A stretch of DNA of 64,000 nucleotides from Alloalcanivorax mobilis (GTDB lineage Bacteria > Pseudomonadota > Gammaproteobacteria > Pseudomonadales > Alcanivoracaceae), in contig NZ_NMQZ01000010.1 in the NCBI RefSeq assembly GCF_002864685.1, positions 62,001-126,000 of the forward strand, written 5' to 3'. Below are positions 8,937 to 17,968 of the stretch, piece by piece (the first letter of the stretch is position 1; each line of letters opens with the position of its first letter). The notes under the pieces were generated by a model. It saw only the letters and a program-made list of their open reading frames with translations. It was not told the DNA's origin and searched no databases. The translations under genes were made by a program, and so were the position numbers.

Positions 8937-10091
8937 TCAAAGGCGTTTGGCGACTTCCTCCAACATCACTTCGGTTGCGCCGCCTCCAATGGTGAGAACA
9001 CGGGCATCCCGAACCATGCGTTCTATCGGCGTGCCCGTCATGTAACCCGTGCCACCATGCAACTGCAGGCACCCGTGCACCACCTCTTGCAGGGTTTCCG
9101 CCGCGTAGGCTTTCAACATGGAAACCTCGGCGATCACGTTCTGTCCGTTCTCGATCATGCGTGCGCACTGATAGGTGAGCGCTCTGGCCGCCGCGGCACG
9201 GGCGGTGAGATCGGACAGCTTTTGCCGCACGGCCTGCTGCTCCCACAAGGTCTTCCCAAACGCCTTTCGCGTCTTCACGTAATCAAGGGTCAGCTCAATG
9301 GCTTTCGAGCACTGGCCGGCGCACAGACCGCCCACCAGAAGACGCTCGTGCTGAAAGGTATCGACGATGTAGTAAAAGCCTTTGCCCTCCTCGCCGATCA
9401 TATTGCCGCTGGGTATGCGCACGTCATCGAAGTAAAGTTCGGCCGTATCCGAGCAGCGCCAACCGTGCTTGTCCAGTTTTCGTGCCACGGTAAATCCCGG
9501 TGTATCCCGTTCGACGATGAACATGGATAAGCCACGGCTGCCGCCGCCATTGGGATCAGTACGCGCGGCGACGATATAGACATCACCCTGCACGCCGTTG
9601 GTGATGAACATCTTCGCGCCATTGATTATCCAGTCGTCGCCGTCCCGGGTGGCGCGGGTACGCAATGCCGCTACGTCGGAGCCAGCGTCCGGTTCGGTCA
9701 CGCAGATGGCGCCGATCCTGTTCCCGGCACACGCATCGGGCAGATAGCGCTGCTTTTGCGCCTCACTGCCCCGTTTGACGATGTGCGACAAAGACATATC
9801 GGTGTGAACGGTGACCGAGGACGCGAAACCACCGAAGGTGCTCCGAGACAACTCCTCGGCGAACATAACCGCCGCGGTGACAGGCAACCCGCTGCCGCCA
9901 TAGGCTTCCGGTGTGCTGATGCCAAGAAATCCCAGATCGCCCATCTGTTTGAAAATCTGTCGGGGAATAAGACCTTCCAACTCCCAGGCCTCACCGTGGG
10001 GCACCACCACTTCTTCAACGAACCGGCGTATCTGTTGCCGTATCATCTCCAAGTGGTCGTCCAGCGGCGGTTCATTAAAGAAAAATGCCAT
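8937..10091 (-). CDS. Acyl-CoA dehydrogenase (IVD/LCAD-like catalytic Glu arrangement)
   Basis: This 384-residue FAD enzyme introduces an alpha,beta double bond into an acyl-CoA. The family signatures are ICVTEPDAGSDVAALRTRA in the middle and LQLHGGTGYMTGTPIERMVRDA near the end. The common C-terminal catalytic glutamate (usual YEG) is replaced by GGGATEV. FQHERLLVGG supplies a glutamate at the place used by isovaleryl-CoA and long-chain dehydrogenases, which suggests a branched or bulky substrate (inference). ATG 10091 is chosen because GGGAG lies eight bases upstream; an in-frame ATG at 10097 is too close to it. The electron acceptor would be ETF, which is not encoded here. Confidence 0.92.
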   Translation of the reverse strand: MAFFFNEPPLDDHLEMIRQQIRRFVEEVVVPHGEAWELEGLIPRQIFKQMGDLGFLGISTPEAYGGSGLPVTAAVMFAEELSRSTFGGFASSVTVHTDMSLSHIVKRGSEAQKQRYLPDACAGNRIGAICVTEPDAGSDVAALRTRATRDGDDWIINGAKMFITNGVQGDVYIVAARTDPNGGGSRGLSMFIVERDTPGFTVARKLDKHGWRCSDTAELYFDDVRIPSGNMIGEEGKGFYYIVDTFQHERLLVGGLCAGQCSKAIELTLDYVKTRKAFGKTLWEQQAVRQKLSDLTARAAAARALTYQCARMIENGQNVIAEVSMLKAYAAETLQEVVHGCLQLHGGTGYMTGTPIERMVRDARVLTIGGGATEVMLEEVAKRL

Positions 10092-10127
10092 GCTCATCGC
10101 TCCCTGTCTCAAGGCTGACCGAAGTCG

Positions 10128-11288
10128 TCATTCATGGATATGTATCGTTCCACGCCGGGCCAGCAGGCCGATTTCATCGTCCTGCAGACCAATACCGGCA
10201 AGAATCTGTCGACTGTGCCGTCCCGGTGGGACCACGCCATGGCGAATGCGGCCCGGGGTGCGTGAAAACCGTGGTGCCGGCGCCGGCTGTGTAACGTTAT
10301 CGATCTCGACGAAGGTGTCACGCGCGCGGTGGTGAGGGTGCTTCGGTGCCTCGTGCAGATCCAGCACCGGAGACACACAGACATCGCTGCCCTCCAGGCA
10401 CCGGCACCACTCATCGCGGCTCTTGCGTTGGAATATGTCCGCCAGCAGGTTCCGTTGTTCTGGCCAGGACGCGCGCCGCCACTGTTCATGCAGCCGTGGC
10501 TCATCCGTTTCCAGTTTACTGAGCAGCAACTGATAGAATTTGGGTTCGATAGCACCGACGGCCAAATGTTTGCCATCGGCGCAAAGATAGGCGCGGTAAA
10601 AAGGCGCCGCGCCATCAAGAAAATTGGATTCGCGCTGCGACTGCCACTGCCCCCCCGCCGCCAGGCCGTAGAACAGGCTCATCAAAGTCGTTGCGCCATC
10701 GCACATGGCGGCGTCGACCACCTGCCCCTGGTCACCACGTTGTGCCTCAAGCAAGGCACTGACCAGGCCGAACGCCAACAGCAGGCCGCCACCGCCATAG
10801 TCACCGATCAGGTTCAGCGGCACTGTCGGTGGCTGGCCATCGGAACCGATGGCATGCAGCGCCCCGGCCAGCGCGATGTAGTTGATGTCGTGCCCGGCGA
10901 CGCGGGATAACGGCCCTGTCTGCCCCCAGCCAGTCATGCGCCCATATACCAGTTTTGGATTGCGCGCGTGGCAGATCTCCGGCCCCAGGCCGAGACGCTC
11001 CATCACACCGGGTCGATAACCCTCGATCAATGCGTCAGCCTCTTCCACCAGCCGCAGCACCAAGGCAATGGCATCCGGATCCTTGAGATCCACGGCCAGC
11101 GAGCGGCGCCCCCGATCAACCACACTGGTGGGGCCCTTGAAACGCTCCAGAGCCGGCTCACCGGCACCCGGTTTACGTTCAATGCAGATCACATCGGCGC
11201 CCAGGTCCGCCAGCAACATGGCGCAGAATGGCCCTGGTCCAATGCCAGCCATTTCAACGACGGTGATCCCGCTGAGCGGTCCAGACAT
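10128..11288 (-). CDS. Alpha-methylacyl-CoA racemase-like protein (CaiB/BaiF class III family)
   Basis: The 386-residue protein has the class III CoA-transferase fold. It also carries the racemase residues: His133 in [12 protein letters not shown] and Asp163 in [10 protein letters not shown], spaced by 30 as in characterised alpha-methylacyl-CoA racemases (His126/Asp156 in the mycobacterial MCR). It probably epimerises the alpha-methyl centre of a 2-methyl-branched acyl-CoA so that a stereospecific dehydrogenase can act. This is the most substrate-informative gene in the cluster, because such racemases occur in isoprenoid and sterol side-chain degradation. GGGAG lies eight bases before the ATG. 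A CoA-transferase role cannot be excluded. Confidence 0.85.
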   Translation of the reverse strand: MSGPLSGITVVEMAGIGPGPFCAMLLADLGADVICIERKPGAGEPALERFKGPTSVVDRGRRSLAVDLKDPDAIALVLRLVEEADALIEGYRPGVMERLGLGPEICHARNPKLVYGRMTGWGQTGPLSRVAGHDINYIALAGALHAIGSDGQPPTVPLNLIGDYGGGGLLLAFGLVSALLEAQRGDQGQVVDAAMCDGATTLMSLFYGLAAGGQWQSQRESNFLDGAAPFYRAYLCADGKHLAVGAIEPKFYQLLLSKLETDEPRLHEQWRRASWPEQRNLLADIFQRKSRDEWCRCLEGSDVCVSPVLDLHEAPKHPHHRARDTFVEIDNVTQPAPAPRFSRTPGRIRHGVVPPGRHSRQILAGIGLQDDEIGLLARRGTIHIHE

Positions 11289-11291
11289 AAT

Positions 11292-12503
11292 TTACTCTCC
11301 CGGGGCGGCGACCAGGCCGCGTTGCAACAATCGGCCGTATTCGGCGCTGGTAACGCCAAGCCGTTCGGAAAGCATGCGCTCGGTGTGCTCGCCAAGGCGC
11401 GGCGCGGCGGTGGCGGGCACCCGTTCGCAATCGGAAAAATTCAGCGGCGACGCCGGCGTCAGTAGCGAACCAATGCCCGGCTGCCATACTTGCTCAAACA
11501 TCGGGTTAGCCAATGAACAGGCCGGATCGCTGGCGACCAGCCCGGCCACACTCTGATAGCGGCCCCAGCACACGCCCCGCTCGTCAAAGCAGGCGCGAAT
11601 CTGCTCGAAATCACGCTCGGCGAACCAGGGCTCGAACAACGCGGCAAGTACCTCGCGGGCCCGGTAACGGTCACCCTCTTGGCGGAAGTCCAATCCCTGT
11701 TGCCGCGCCAAACCCTCGATCCGATCGCCGCACCCGGTGGCATCGCAAAGCGCGCGCCACTGTTTCGCGGTCAATGCGACCACCATCAGCCGCTCGCCGT
11801 CGCGGCTGAGAAAATCGCGGCCAAAAGCCCCGTACAGATAATTACCACTACGCTCCCTCTCCACCCCCTGTTGCGCCTCGGCGATAAAGCCCAGGTGCCC
11901 AAGCGTGGCCATGGCGACATCTTCCAGAGCCAACCGCACCTGCTGGCCGCGGCCGCACCGACGCCGATGACGTTCCGCGGCCAGCAGGGCGGTGGCCAGC
12001 ATCTGACCGGATATCAGGTCCCAGGCTGGCAGCAGATGGTTGACCACGCCGCTTTCGCCAGTGAGCAGCGGCAAACCCGTGGCGGGATTGACGGTGTAAT
12101 CGACGGCCGAGCCACCGTGGCGGTCGCCCATCAGCACCACCTGAACAAGGTCGGCGCGTCGCTTCTTCAGAGCCTCGTAATCGAGCCAGCCACGCGCCGG
12201 GAAGTTGGTCGCCATCAGACCAGCGTCCTCGCCCGGCGCGGTGATCAGCGCCTGAGCCAGTTCGCGCCCTTCTTCGCGGCTCAGGTCCAGCGCCGCGGAG
12301 AATTTGCCTTTGTTGAGCCCCGCCCAGAACAGGCTGACGTTGTTATCAGTAACCGGCCAACGGCGATAGTCGAGCCCGCCACGCAGATCATCGATACGCC
12401 ATACCCGGGCGCCAAGTTGAGCCAGGGTCATGCCACCGAGGGGCGCGGCGACGAACGCGGAAAGTTCCACCACGTCCATTCCGGCGAGAACACTAGCCGA
12501 CAT
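11292..12503 (-). CDS. Class III CoA-transferase-fold protein, mesaconyl-CoA C1-C4 transferase-like
   Basis: This 403-residue CaiB/BaiF family member carries GGSAVDYTVNPATGLPLLTG, with the conserved Asp135 in the position of the catalytic aspartate. That block resembles 2-methylfumaryl-CoA isomerase (mesaconyl-CoA C1-C4 CoA transferase), which moves CoA within one molecule. It may shift CoA within a dicarboxylic ring-cleavage product, or transfer CoA between acids (inference). The start at 12503 is supported by GGGAGA and overlaps the end of the upstream dehydrogenase gene by 11 bases; the longer upstream frame is not protein-like. It is followed three bases later by the racemase-like gene. 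Confidence 0.85.
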   Translation of the reverse strand: MSASVLAGMDVVELSAFVAAPLGGMTLAQLGARVWRIDDLRGGLDYRRWPVTDNNVSLFWAGLNKGKFSAALDLSREEGRELAQALITAPGEDAGLMATNFPARGWLDYEALKKRRADLVQVVLMGDRHGGSAVDYTVNPATGLPLLTGESGVVNHLLPAWDLISGQMLATALLAAERHRRRCGRGQQVRLALEDVAMATLGHLGFIAEAQQGVERERSGNYLYGAFGRDFLSRDGERLMVVALTAKQWRALCDATGCGDRIEGLARQQGLDFRQEGDRYRAREVLAALFEPWFAERDFEQIRACFDERGVCWGRYQSVAGLVASDPACSLANPMFEQVWQPGIGSLLTPASPLNFSDCERVPATAAPRLGEHTERMLSERLGVTSAEYGRLLQRGLVAAPGE

Positions 12504-14205
12504 CGTCGTCTCCCTCGCGCAACGCCTCTTCGAGCAGCCCTCTGGCGATGACCTTGAGCGCCAGGGTCTCCTCGGCGCCTTCGAAGATCGACAGCACCCG
12601 GGCATCGACGAAATAACGGCTCACCGGCATCTCTTCGGCGTAACCCATACCACCGTGCAACTGAAGGGCCTCCCGCGTAACGGTCTCCGCGCCGCGACAG
12701 GCGAGCAGCTTGGCCTGGCTGGCCAAACGGCGCCCGGCGGGGGTCGTCAGATCCGCCGCCACGGCGTAGGCCAGTTGCCGGCAAGCCAGATAGCACCCCG
12801 CCATACGGGTAAGTTTGCCGAGTGTCAGCGGATAAGCGGCCAGGGGTTCACCGAACACACGGCGGTCACGGCTATATTGAACAGCGGCGCCGAGCGCCGC
12901 GCGCATCACTCCACAGGCGCGCCCGGCGGTTTGCAGGCGCCCTCCCATCATGCCCGTCATCGTCAGATAGAAACCTTTGCCCAGGCCGTTCTCGCCACCG
13001 ATCAGGTGGTCGGCGGGCACAAAGTAATCCTCGAAGGCGAGTTCAAAGGAGTGCATTCCACGATAGCCGATGGTGGCGATGGCGCGGCCGGTCAGGCGAC
13101 CATCACGCTCGCCGCCCACGGCAAAGTCGTGACCGTCGAAGGACGGTTTCTCCACCAGAAACGCACTCAGCCCGCGATGGCCCTTACTCCGATCCGGGTC
13201 GGTGCGGGCGATCACCAACAGTAATCCTGCCTTGCCGGCGAATGTGCACCAGGTCTTGGTGCCATTCAGCCGCCAGCCGCCCTCCACCGGGGTCGCGCGC
13301 AACGCCAGCCCGGCGACATCCGAACCGTAGTCCGGTTCGGTAATGGCGATGGCACACAGCGGTTCGCCGTTGGCGATGCGCGGCAACCAGTGTGCTTTCT
13401 GATCCTCGGTGCCACCGGCCAGCAACGCCCGGGTGAGAATTTCCGGGCGCGTGATCAGGCTGCCCGCGCCCCCCAGCGACACCTCGGAGAGCGCCTCGGT
13501 GACCACCAGCATCATCAGGTTGTCGTCGCTGCCGTCGTCGGCGCTGCCGCCGTAACGGGTGGGCACCGACAGGCCAAACAGCCCCAGTTCGCGCAGTGGC
13601 TGCAACAACGCTTCCGGAACGGTAAGGTCTTCGCGGTGGATCGCCTCCGCCAGCGGCGCGACGCGCTCGCGCGCCAGACGCTGGAACGCGTCTCGGGCCA
13701 TGGCCAGCTCCTCGCTGAGCGGCGGCTCACCGATGGCGCCTTCATGGGCCACCAGTAAGCGGCCGGTCTCCGCCAGGGCAGCGGCGCCGATCACTTCCCC
13801 TCTTAACGTCGCTACGACGTCGTTCGCCATCCATTGATACAGGCGTTGCCGGTCGTCATTGGCATCGATATCCAGAAACACCCGTTCCAAACGCGTGGCG
13901 ACGCTCGGCAGGGTCTCGACGATAGACACCAACGCCAGACGGCGCTCAAGCGGGCCTTGCAGAAGGTCCCATCGATCGAACAGACATTGAGCCGCGGCCA
14001 GCTCGGCGCTGGACAGCGCCAGCTGATAGCTGCTCTCTTGCCAGTATTCAAACCGCTCGACGTCAAGCGTCCCGGATCGGGCACAACGAGCCGTCAAACC
14101 TTGCACCGCTTCCTGGAAAAACGACCGCAACATAGGCAGCAAAACGGCGATCTTCTCCCGGGCGTCGGGCTGGCGTGCATAGGAAAGATTACTTATGCCA
14201 GTCAT
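12493..14205 (-). CDS. Long acyl-CoA dehydrogenase with helical N-terminal extension
   Basis: At 570 residues this is about 190 longer than a standard acyl-CoA dehydrogenase. Residues 1-165 form a helical extension (REKIAVLLPMLRSFFQEAVQ, later RVFLDIDANDDRQRLYQWMA); the dehydrogenase body follows. The body has IAITEPDYGSDVAGLALRAT, LQLHGGMGYAEEMPVSRY and the canonical catalytic glutamate in LSIFEGAEET. It would oxidise a different acyl-CoA intermediate from the shorter enzyme at 8937-10091. ATG overlaps the stop of the FAD oxidoreductase gene (ATGA). The extension resembles those of large FadE-type enzymes, but I cannot name a precise subfamily. Confidence 0.9.
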   Translation of the reverse strand: MTGISNLSYARQPDAREKIAVLLPMLRSFFQEAVQGLTARCARSGTLDVERFEYWQESSYQLALSSAELAAAQCLFDRWDLLQGPLERRLALVSIVETLPSVATRLERVFLDIDANDDRQRLYQWMANDVVATLRGEVIGAAALAETGRLLVAHEGAIGEPPLSEELAMARDAFQRLARERVAPLAEAIHREDLTVPEALLQPLRELGLFGLSVPTRYGGSADDGSDDNLMMLVVTEALSEVSLGGAGSLITRPEILTRALLAGGTEDQKAHWLPRIANGEPLCAIAITEPDYGSDVAGLALRATPVEGGWRLNGTKTWCTFAGKAGLLLVIARTDPDRSKGHRGLSAFLVEKPSFDGHDFAVGGERDGRLTGRAIATIGYRGMHSFELAFEDYFVPADHLIGGENGLGKGFYLTMTGMMGGRLQTAGRACGVMRAALGAAVQYSRDRRVFGEPLAAYPLTLGKLTRMAGCYLACRQLAYAVAADLTTPAGRRLASQAKLLACRGAETVTREALQLHGGMGYAEEMPVSRYFVDARVLSIFEGAEETLALKVIARGLLEEALREGDDDVG

Positions 14206-15497
14206 TCAACGTATTCCGTGACCCGCTCGGCGGCCCACTTTGCGGTCAGAGCACAAGCCTGGGTGCCACCATCGCCATAGTCCTTAACGCCATCCCCGAC
14301 CTGCCAAAGGTTCTCTATCGGCGTGTCCTGGGGCATGTCGAACCCGGCGCAGGAACGCTGGGCTGGCCAGTCGCCACGCATCACCCGCACCGACAGCATT
14401 TTGGCGTCGCTGAAGCCCGGGAATTCGTCGCGCAGGTCCTGCAGGGTATGCTCGATTTCCTTTTCTTCGTCGAAATCAGCCAGTGCCGGACGAGGCACAC
14501 CGTAGGCCACGTATTGATACCAGCCGTCCGGCGCCAGTTCGGGGCAGGTGGCGGTCAACTCGCCCATATTGCACAGACGCCGGGTGCGGCCGAAGGTAAT
14601 CAGGCCGGGCGCATCGACCAGGCGTTCCCGGGTGGCGAAGTTCACCACGATATTCGCCGCCGGCCGTAGGGTTTCGCGGGCCTGGCGCAGATAATCCTCA
14701 CCAAGGGCGTCACCGCCGCTCAGCAGCGCGGTCCCCAGAGGCCCCATGTTGCTGATCACGGTGGCCGCCGACAGAGTTTCCTCGCCTTCGCTACGGGCCA
14801 CCGTTACGCCGGTGACGCGACCGTCCTCCACGGTCAAGCCGGTCACCGGGCAACCGGTGCGAATTTCACCGCCGCGTTGGCGGATGCCCGCGGCCAGATC
14901 ATCCCAGATCCCCTGGGTGCCGCGCGGGCAGAATCCAAACCGTTTGAAGGCGCCTTTAACAGCGAAGTAAGTGAGAAACGCCCGGGCCGGCACTTCATCC
15001 GCGTTGGCAGCGAAAATGGCGGCGCACAAATTGCGAAAGATGGCGTGGACGGTAGAGCTGCTGGTGTATTTACCCAGCCACTCCTCGGTGGACAGCGACG
15101 CTTCTGGCAGATCGCCGCCGCGGGCATCAGAGAACTTGGCCCCGATTTTGGCCGCCTTTTTGGTGAAGCCGCCAAGCAGCATGCCCCAACCGCCCTTTGA
15201 AACATTAATCAGCTTGCCTTTAATGCGGAACACCGTAGCGGGGCTAGGTTCACGAATATCCAAAGGCACATCAAGCAGTGAGAAAGTTTCTTCGAAGGTG
15301 CTCCCCAGCTCGATAGCAATGGCGCCCACGTTCACCGTGAAACCGTCGATTTGCTCGCTGCCGGCGCGACCGCCAACGCGATCCAGGCGTTCCAGCACCA
15401 GCACTTTCCGGCCGGCCGCTGTCAGGCGCGCGGCGGCACACAGACCACCGGCACCGGCGCCGATGATGATGCAGTCGTAATGGGACGTCGTAGTCAT
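14202..15497 (-). CDS. FAD-dependent oxidoreductase, phytoene-desaturase/amine-oxidase-like
   Basis: The 431-residue protein begins with a dinucleotide-binding motif, CIIIGAGAGGLCAAARLTAAG, and continues ERLDRVGGRAGSEQIDGFTV as in phytoene desaturase and 3-ketosteroid-dehydrogenase-like flavoproteins. Near the C-terminus NLWQVGDGVKDYGDGGTQAC is the second FAD-contact segment. It would remove hydrides from, or desaturate, a hydrophobic or ring substrate. The start at 15497 is supported by GAGGATC; an upstream in-frame codon at 15536 has no such site. It is the first gene of a six-gene operon whose predicted operator is 50 bp upstream. The reaction is inferred at family level only. Confidence 0.85.
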   Translation of the reverse strand: MTTTSHYDCIIIGAGAGGLCAAARLTAAGRKVLVLERLDRVGGRAGSEQIDGFTVNVGAIAIELGSTFEETFSLLDVPLDIREPSPATVFRIKGKLINVSKGGWGMLLGGFTKKAAKIGAKFSDARGGDLPEASLSTEEWLGKYTSSSTVHAIFRNLCAAIFAANADEVPARAFLTYFAVKGAFKRFGFCPRGTQGIWDDLAAGIRQRGGEIRTGCPVTGLTVEDGRVTGVTVARSEGEETLSAATVISNMGPLGTALLSGGDALGEDYLRQARETLRPAANIVVNFATRERLVDAPGLITFGRTRRLCNMGELTATCPELAPDGWYQYVAYGVPRPALADFDEEKEIEHTLQDLRDEFPGFSDAKMLSVRVMRGDWPAQRSCAGFDMPQDTPIENLWQVGDGVKDYGDGGTQACALTAKWAAERVTEYVE

Positions 15498-15546
15498 GCA
15501 TTGATCCTCGTAGTTACTGGGCCAATCGGGCCTCATTCTTTTATAT

Positions 15547-15560
15547 TCCGCCTGGACGGA
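15547..15560. promoter_or_regulatory. Predicted TetR operator, copy 2
   Basis: TCCGCCTGGACGGA is a palindrome matching the shared consensus with symmetric T/A end substitutions. It lies in the 100-bp gap between two leftward operons, 50 bp before the FAD oxidoreductase start. Confidence 0.7.
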
Positions 15561-15597
15561 CTATTTAAAATTTGCACTCATGCGAATCACCACCGGC

Positions 15598-17124
15598 TCA
15601 GGCCCCTGGCAGAGCAGCCTCCTGATGTCGCAATGGCAGCCCCAACCGTGCACGGCGGGATAACCACGGAGCCGGCCGGTAGCGAGGGTCGCCACGCTGT
15701 TTCTGAATGCGTTCCAGAATCGTCAGAACACGCCCGGCACCGAGACGGTCGCCCCAGGCCAAGGGGCCGTGGGGATAACCAAGCCCAACGGACACCGCAT
15801 CGTCGATATCCGCAATCGAGGCAATCCCGCGTTGAGAAATCTCAGCGGCGATATTGACGATCATCGCAAGCACGCGCTGGGCAATGAATCCCGGGCTGTC
15901 ATGGATCACTGTTACTGGCACTCCGTCTGCGGCGAGCAGCGCGTGGGCGGCATCCCGTGCCTGCGAAGACGTGGCGATGGTCAACATCAGCGTGATGTGG
16001 CCGGTCAGGCCAATAAGCGGGTCCACCGCCACGCAACGTTCCGGGTTCAGGCCGTCACGCGCGCACACCGTGGAAGCGTCGTCGCCCCACGGCTGAATAA
16101 TGAGCAGCGCGGCCTGCTCGGGCTGGTCGCCCAGGGTTAGCCCTTGTGCTCGTACCCGCTCGCCCAGAAGGTCCGCATGCTCGGCCTTCGGATCGATCCA
16201 AACCGGGCCTTTCAGGGTGAGTTCGGGTGGCACCGGTGCAGGTGATCGAACCGCTTTACCTTCATGGTATCGATACCAGCCCTCGCCGCTCTTGCGACCA
16301 TACAGGCCCGCCGCCACCCGGGGCGGCACCAGCGACGACGGCCGGAAACGGGGCTCGTGTTGAAATTGCTCGTAAATGGATTGCATCACCTGGCCGGACA
16401 CGTCCAAGCCGGTGAGGTCGAGCAATTCGAAGGGCCCCATCCGGAAGCCAAGCCCTTCGCGCAGCACCCGGTCGATGGCGGCATAATCGGCGACACCCTC
16501 TTCCAGCAGCCGCAGCCCTTCGGTGTACAGCCCCCGGCCAGCGTGGTTGATCAGAAAGCCGGGCTGGTCCTTCGCGATCACCGCCCGGTGCCCGGTGCTG
16601 GCCACCAGGGCGCCAAGACGTTCGACAGCGGACGGCGCGGTGCGCACCGCGGCAACGATCTCCACCACTTTCATCAGCGGCGCGGGATTGAAAAAGTGCA
16701 GCCCTGCCACCCGCTCCGGATGGCGGCAGCGCGCGGCGATGGCGGCCACCATCAATGACGACGTATTGCTGACCAGCAGAGCCTCCGCACGCACATGCCC
16801 TTCCAGATCCACTAGCAACGCCTGCTTGGCATCCAGGCGCTCGACGATCGCCTCTATCACCAGATCACACTCGGCCAGATCAGCAAGTTTCTCCGCCACC
16901 GCCAACCGAGCGCCGGCGGCGTTTTTCTGCGCCGCGCTCAGGCGCCCCTTTTCCTGTGACCGTTGCCACCGGGCGCGCACCTCGGCCACGGCATCCGTGG
17001 CGGCTCCGGCGACGCTGTCGTGACAAAGCACCCGGTGCCCGGCCTGGGCAAACAATTGGGCGATGCCACGGCCCATGACCCCAGCCCCCACCACGCCAAT
17101 GCATCGCGGTTCAATCGCGTCCAT
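15598..17124 (-). CDS. 3-hydroxyacyl-CoA dehydrogenase with two C-terminal domains (PaaH/HbdA-like)
   Basis: This 508-residue NAD enzyme oxidises 3-hydroxyacyl-CoA to 3-ketoacyl-CoA. The Rossmann motif GVVGAGVMGRGIAQLFAQAG is at the N-terminus; NTSSLMVAAIA and GLHFFNPAPLMKVVEIV carry the catalytic Ser/His/Asn region. A second dimerisation domain (DSPGFIAQRVLAMIV, GLGYPHGPLAWGD) is present, as in PaaH of the phenylacetate pathway. ATG 17124 is preceded by GAGAGAG and overlaps the end of the upstream crotonase gene by 14 bases. It is the terminal gene of the nine-gene operon starting at the Rieske oxygenase. Confidence 0.93.
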   Translation of the reverse strand: MDAIEPRCIGVVGAGVMGRGIAQLFAQAGHRVLCHDSVAGAATDAVAEVRARWQRSQEKGRLSAAQKNAAGARLAVAEKLADLAECDLVIEAIVERLDAKQALLVDLEGHVRAEALLVSNTSSLMVAAIAARCRHPERVAGLHFFNPAPLMKVVEIVAAVRTAPSAVERLGALVASTGHRAVIAKDQPGFLINHAGRGLYTEGLRLLEEGVADYAAIDRVLREGLGFRMGPFELLDLTGLDVSGQVMQSIYEQFQHEPRFRPSSLVPPRVAAGLYGRKSGEGWYRYHEGKAVRSPAPVPPELTLKGPVWIDPKAEHADLLGERVRAQGLTLGDQPEQAALLIIQPWGDDASTVCARDGLNPERCVAVDPLIGLTGHITLMLTIATSSQARDAAHALLAADGVPVTVIHDSPGFIAQRVLAMIVNIAAEISQRGIASIADIDDAVSVGLGYPHGPLAWGDRLGAGRVLTILERIQKQRGDPRYRPAPWLSRRARLGLPLRHQEAALPGA

Positions 17125-17968
17125 ACGACTCTCTCTCATCGGCCGATGCACCGACATCAAAGCGGGAATCGCGGAAGTTCGGAGCGCGCTTGTTCAGAAA
17201 GGCGCTCAGCCCTTCACTGAACTCCGCACTCAACAGGCAGCTCGCCTGGTCGTCCTCTTCGCGGTGTAGCGCCTCGGCAAGTGTCGGCGCGGGCTCGTTG
17301 AGGCGTGCCTTCATCCGCGCGAAAGCGCGGGGCGGCAGTGCGGCCAGACGCTCCGCCCTGGCCACGGCGGTGGCCATCACGGCGTCGTCGTCCACCCGTT
17401 CGTCGGCCAAACCACAAGCCACCGCTTCGTCACCGGAGACCGCATCGCCACGGGTCAGTAATTGCCGGGCACCGGCGACTCCGACCCGACGGGGCAACGT
17501 CAGCAGCAACCCCCAGTCCGGGGTCAAGCCCAGCTTCAGAAACGGAAACAGGATACGGGTACGATCACCGACCACGATCTCGTCGCCGAGCAAGGCCATG
17601 CCCACCGCCGCCCCGGCGGCCACGCCTTCCATTGCCGACACCACCGGCAAGCGCGCACTGGCGAGCAAGCGACACAGCACTTGAATATGGCGCATCCGGG
17701 CGCGGGCGTCGTGCTCGCTCAGGTCACCCATGCTATGAACATCGCCGCCGGCCGAGAACATGCCGTCGACACCACCTAGCACCAAGGCGCGACAGGCGGG
17801 CGTGGCCAGCGCTTCGCCGATCACCGCGGTGAGCGCCTCGCGTACCCGATGGTCCATGGCGTTGCGCTTCTCCGGGCGGTCGATCAGGATGCGCAGCACG
17901 CCTTCGGCCGGCCGATCCAGGCGTACCAGCGGTGGCGCTCCACGGATCAATTTATCCAGATCGCTCAT
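17111..17968 (-). CDS. Enoyl-CoA hydratase/isomerase family protein (PaaG-like Asp active site)
   Basis: The 285-residue crotonase has oxyanion-hole segments DGMFSAGGDVHSMGD and GVAAGAAVGMALLGDEIV. The active-site region reads LKLGLTPDWGLLLTLPRRVG: an aspartate where PaaG and delta-3,delta-2-enoyl-CoA isomerases have theirs, and no glutamate at either hydratase position. Isomerisation of an unsaturated or ring acyl-CoA is thus more likely than hydration. ATG 17968 overlaps the thiolase stop (ATGA); the long upstream frame extension is not protein-like. Confidence 0.9.
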   Translation of the reverse strand: MSDLDKLIRGAPPLVRLDRPAEGVLRILIDRPEKRNAMDHRVREALTAVIGEALATPACRALVLGGVDGMFSAGGDVHSMGDLSEHDARARMRHIQVLCRLLASARLPVVSAMEGVAAGAAVGMALLGDEIVVGDRTRILFPFLKLGLTPDWGLLLTLPRRVGVAGARQLLTRGDAVSGDEAVACGLADERVDDDAVMATAVARAERLAALPPRAFARMKARLNEPAPTLAEALHREEDDQASCLLSAEFSEGLSAFLNKRAPNFRDSRFDVGASADERESYGRD

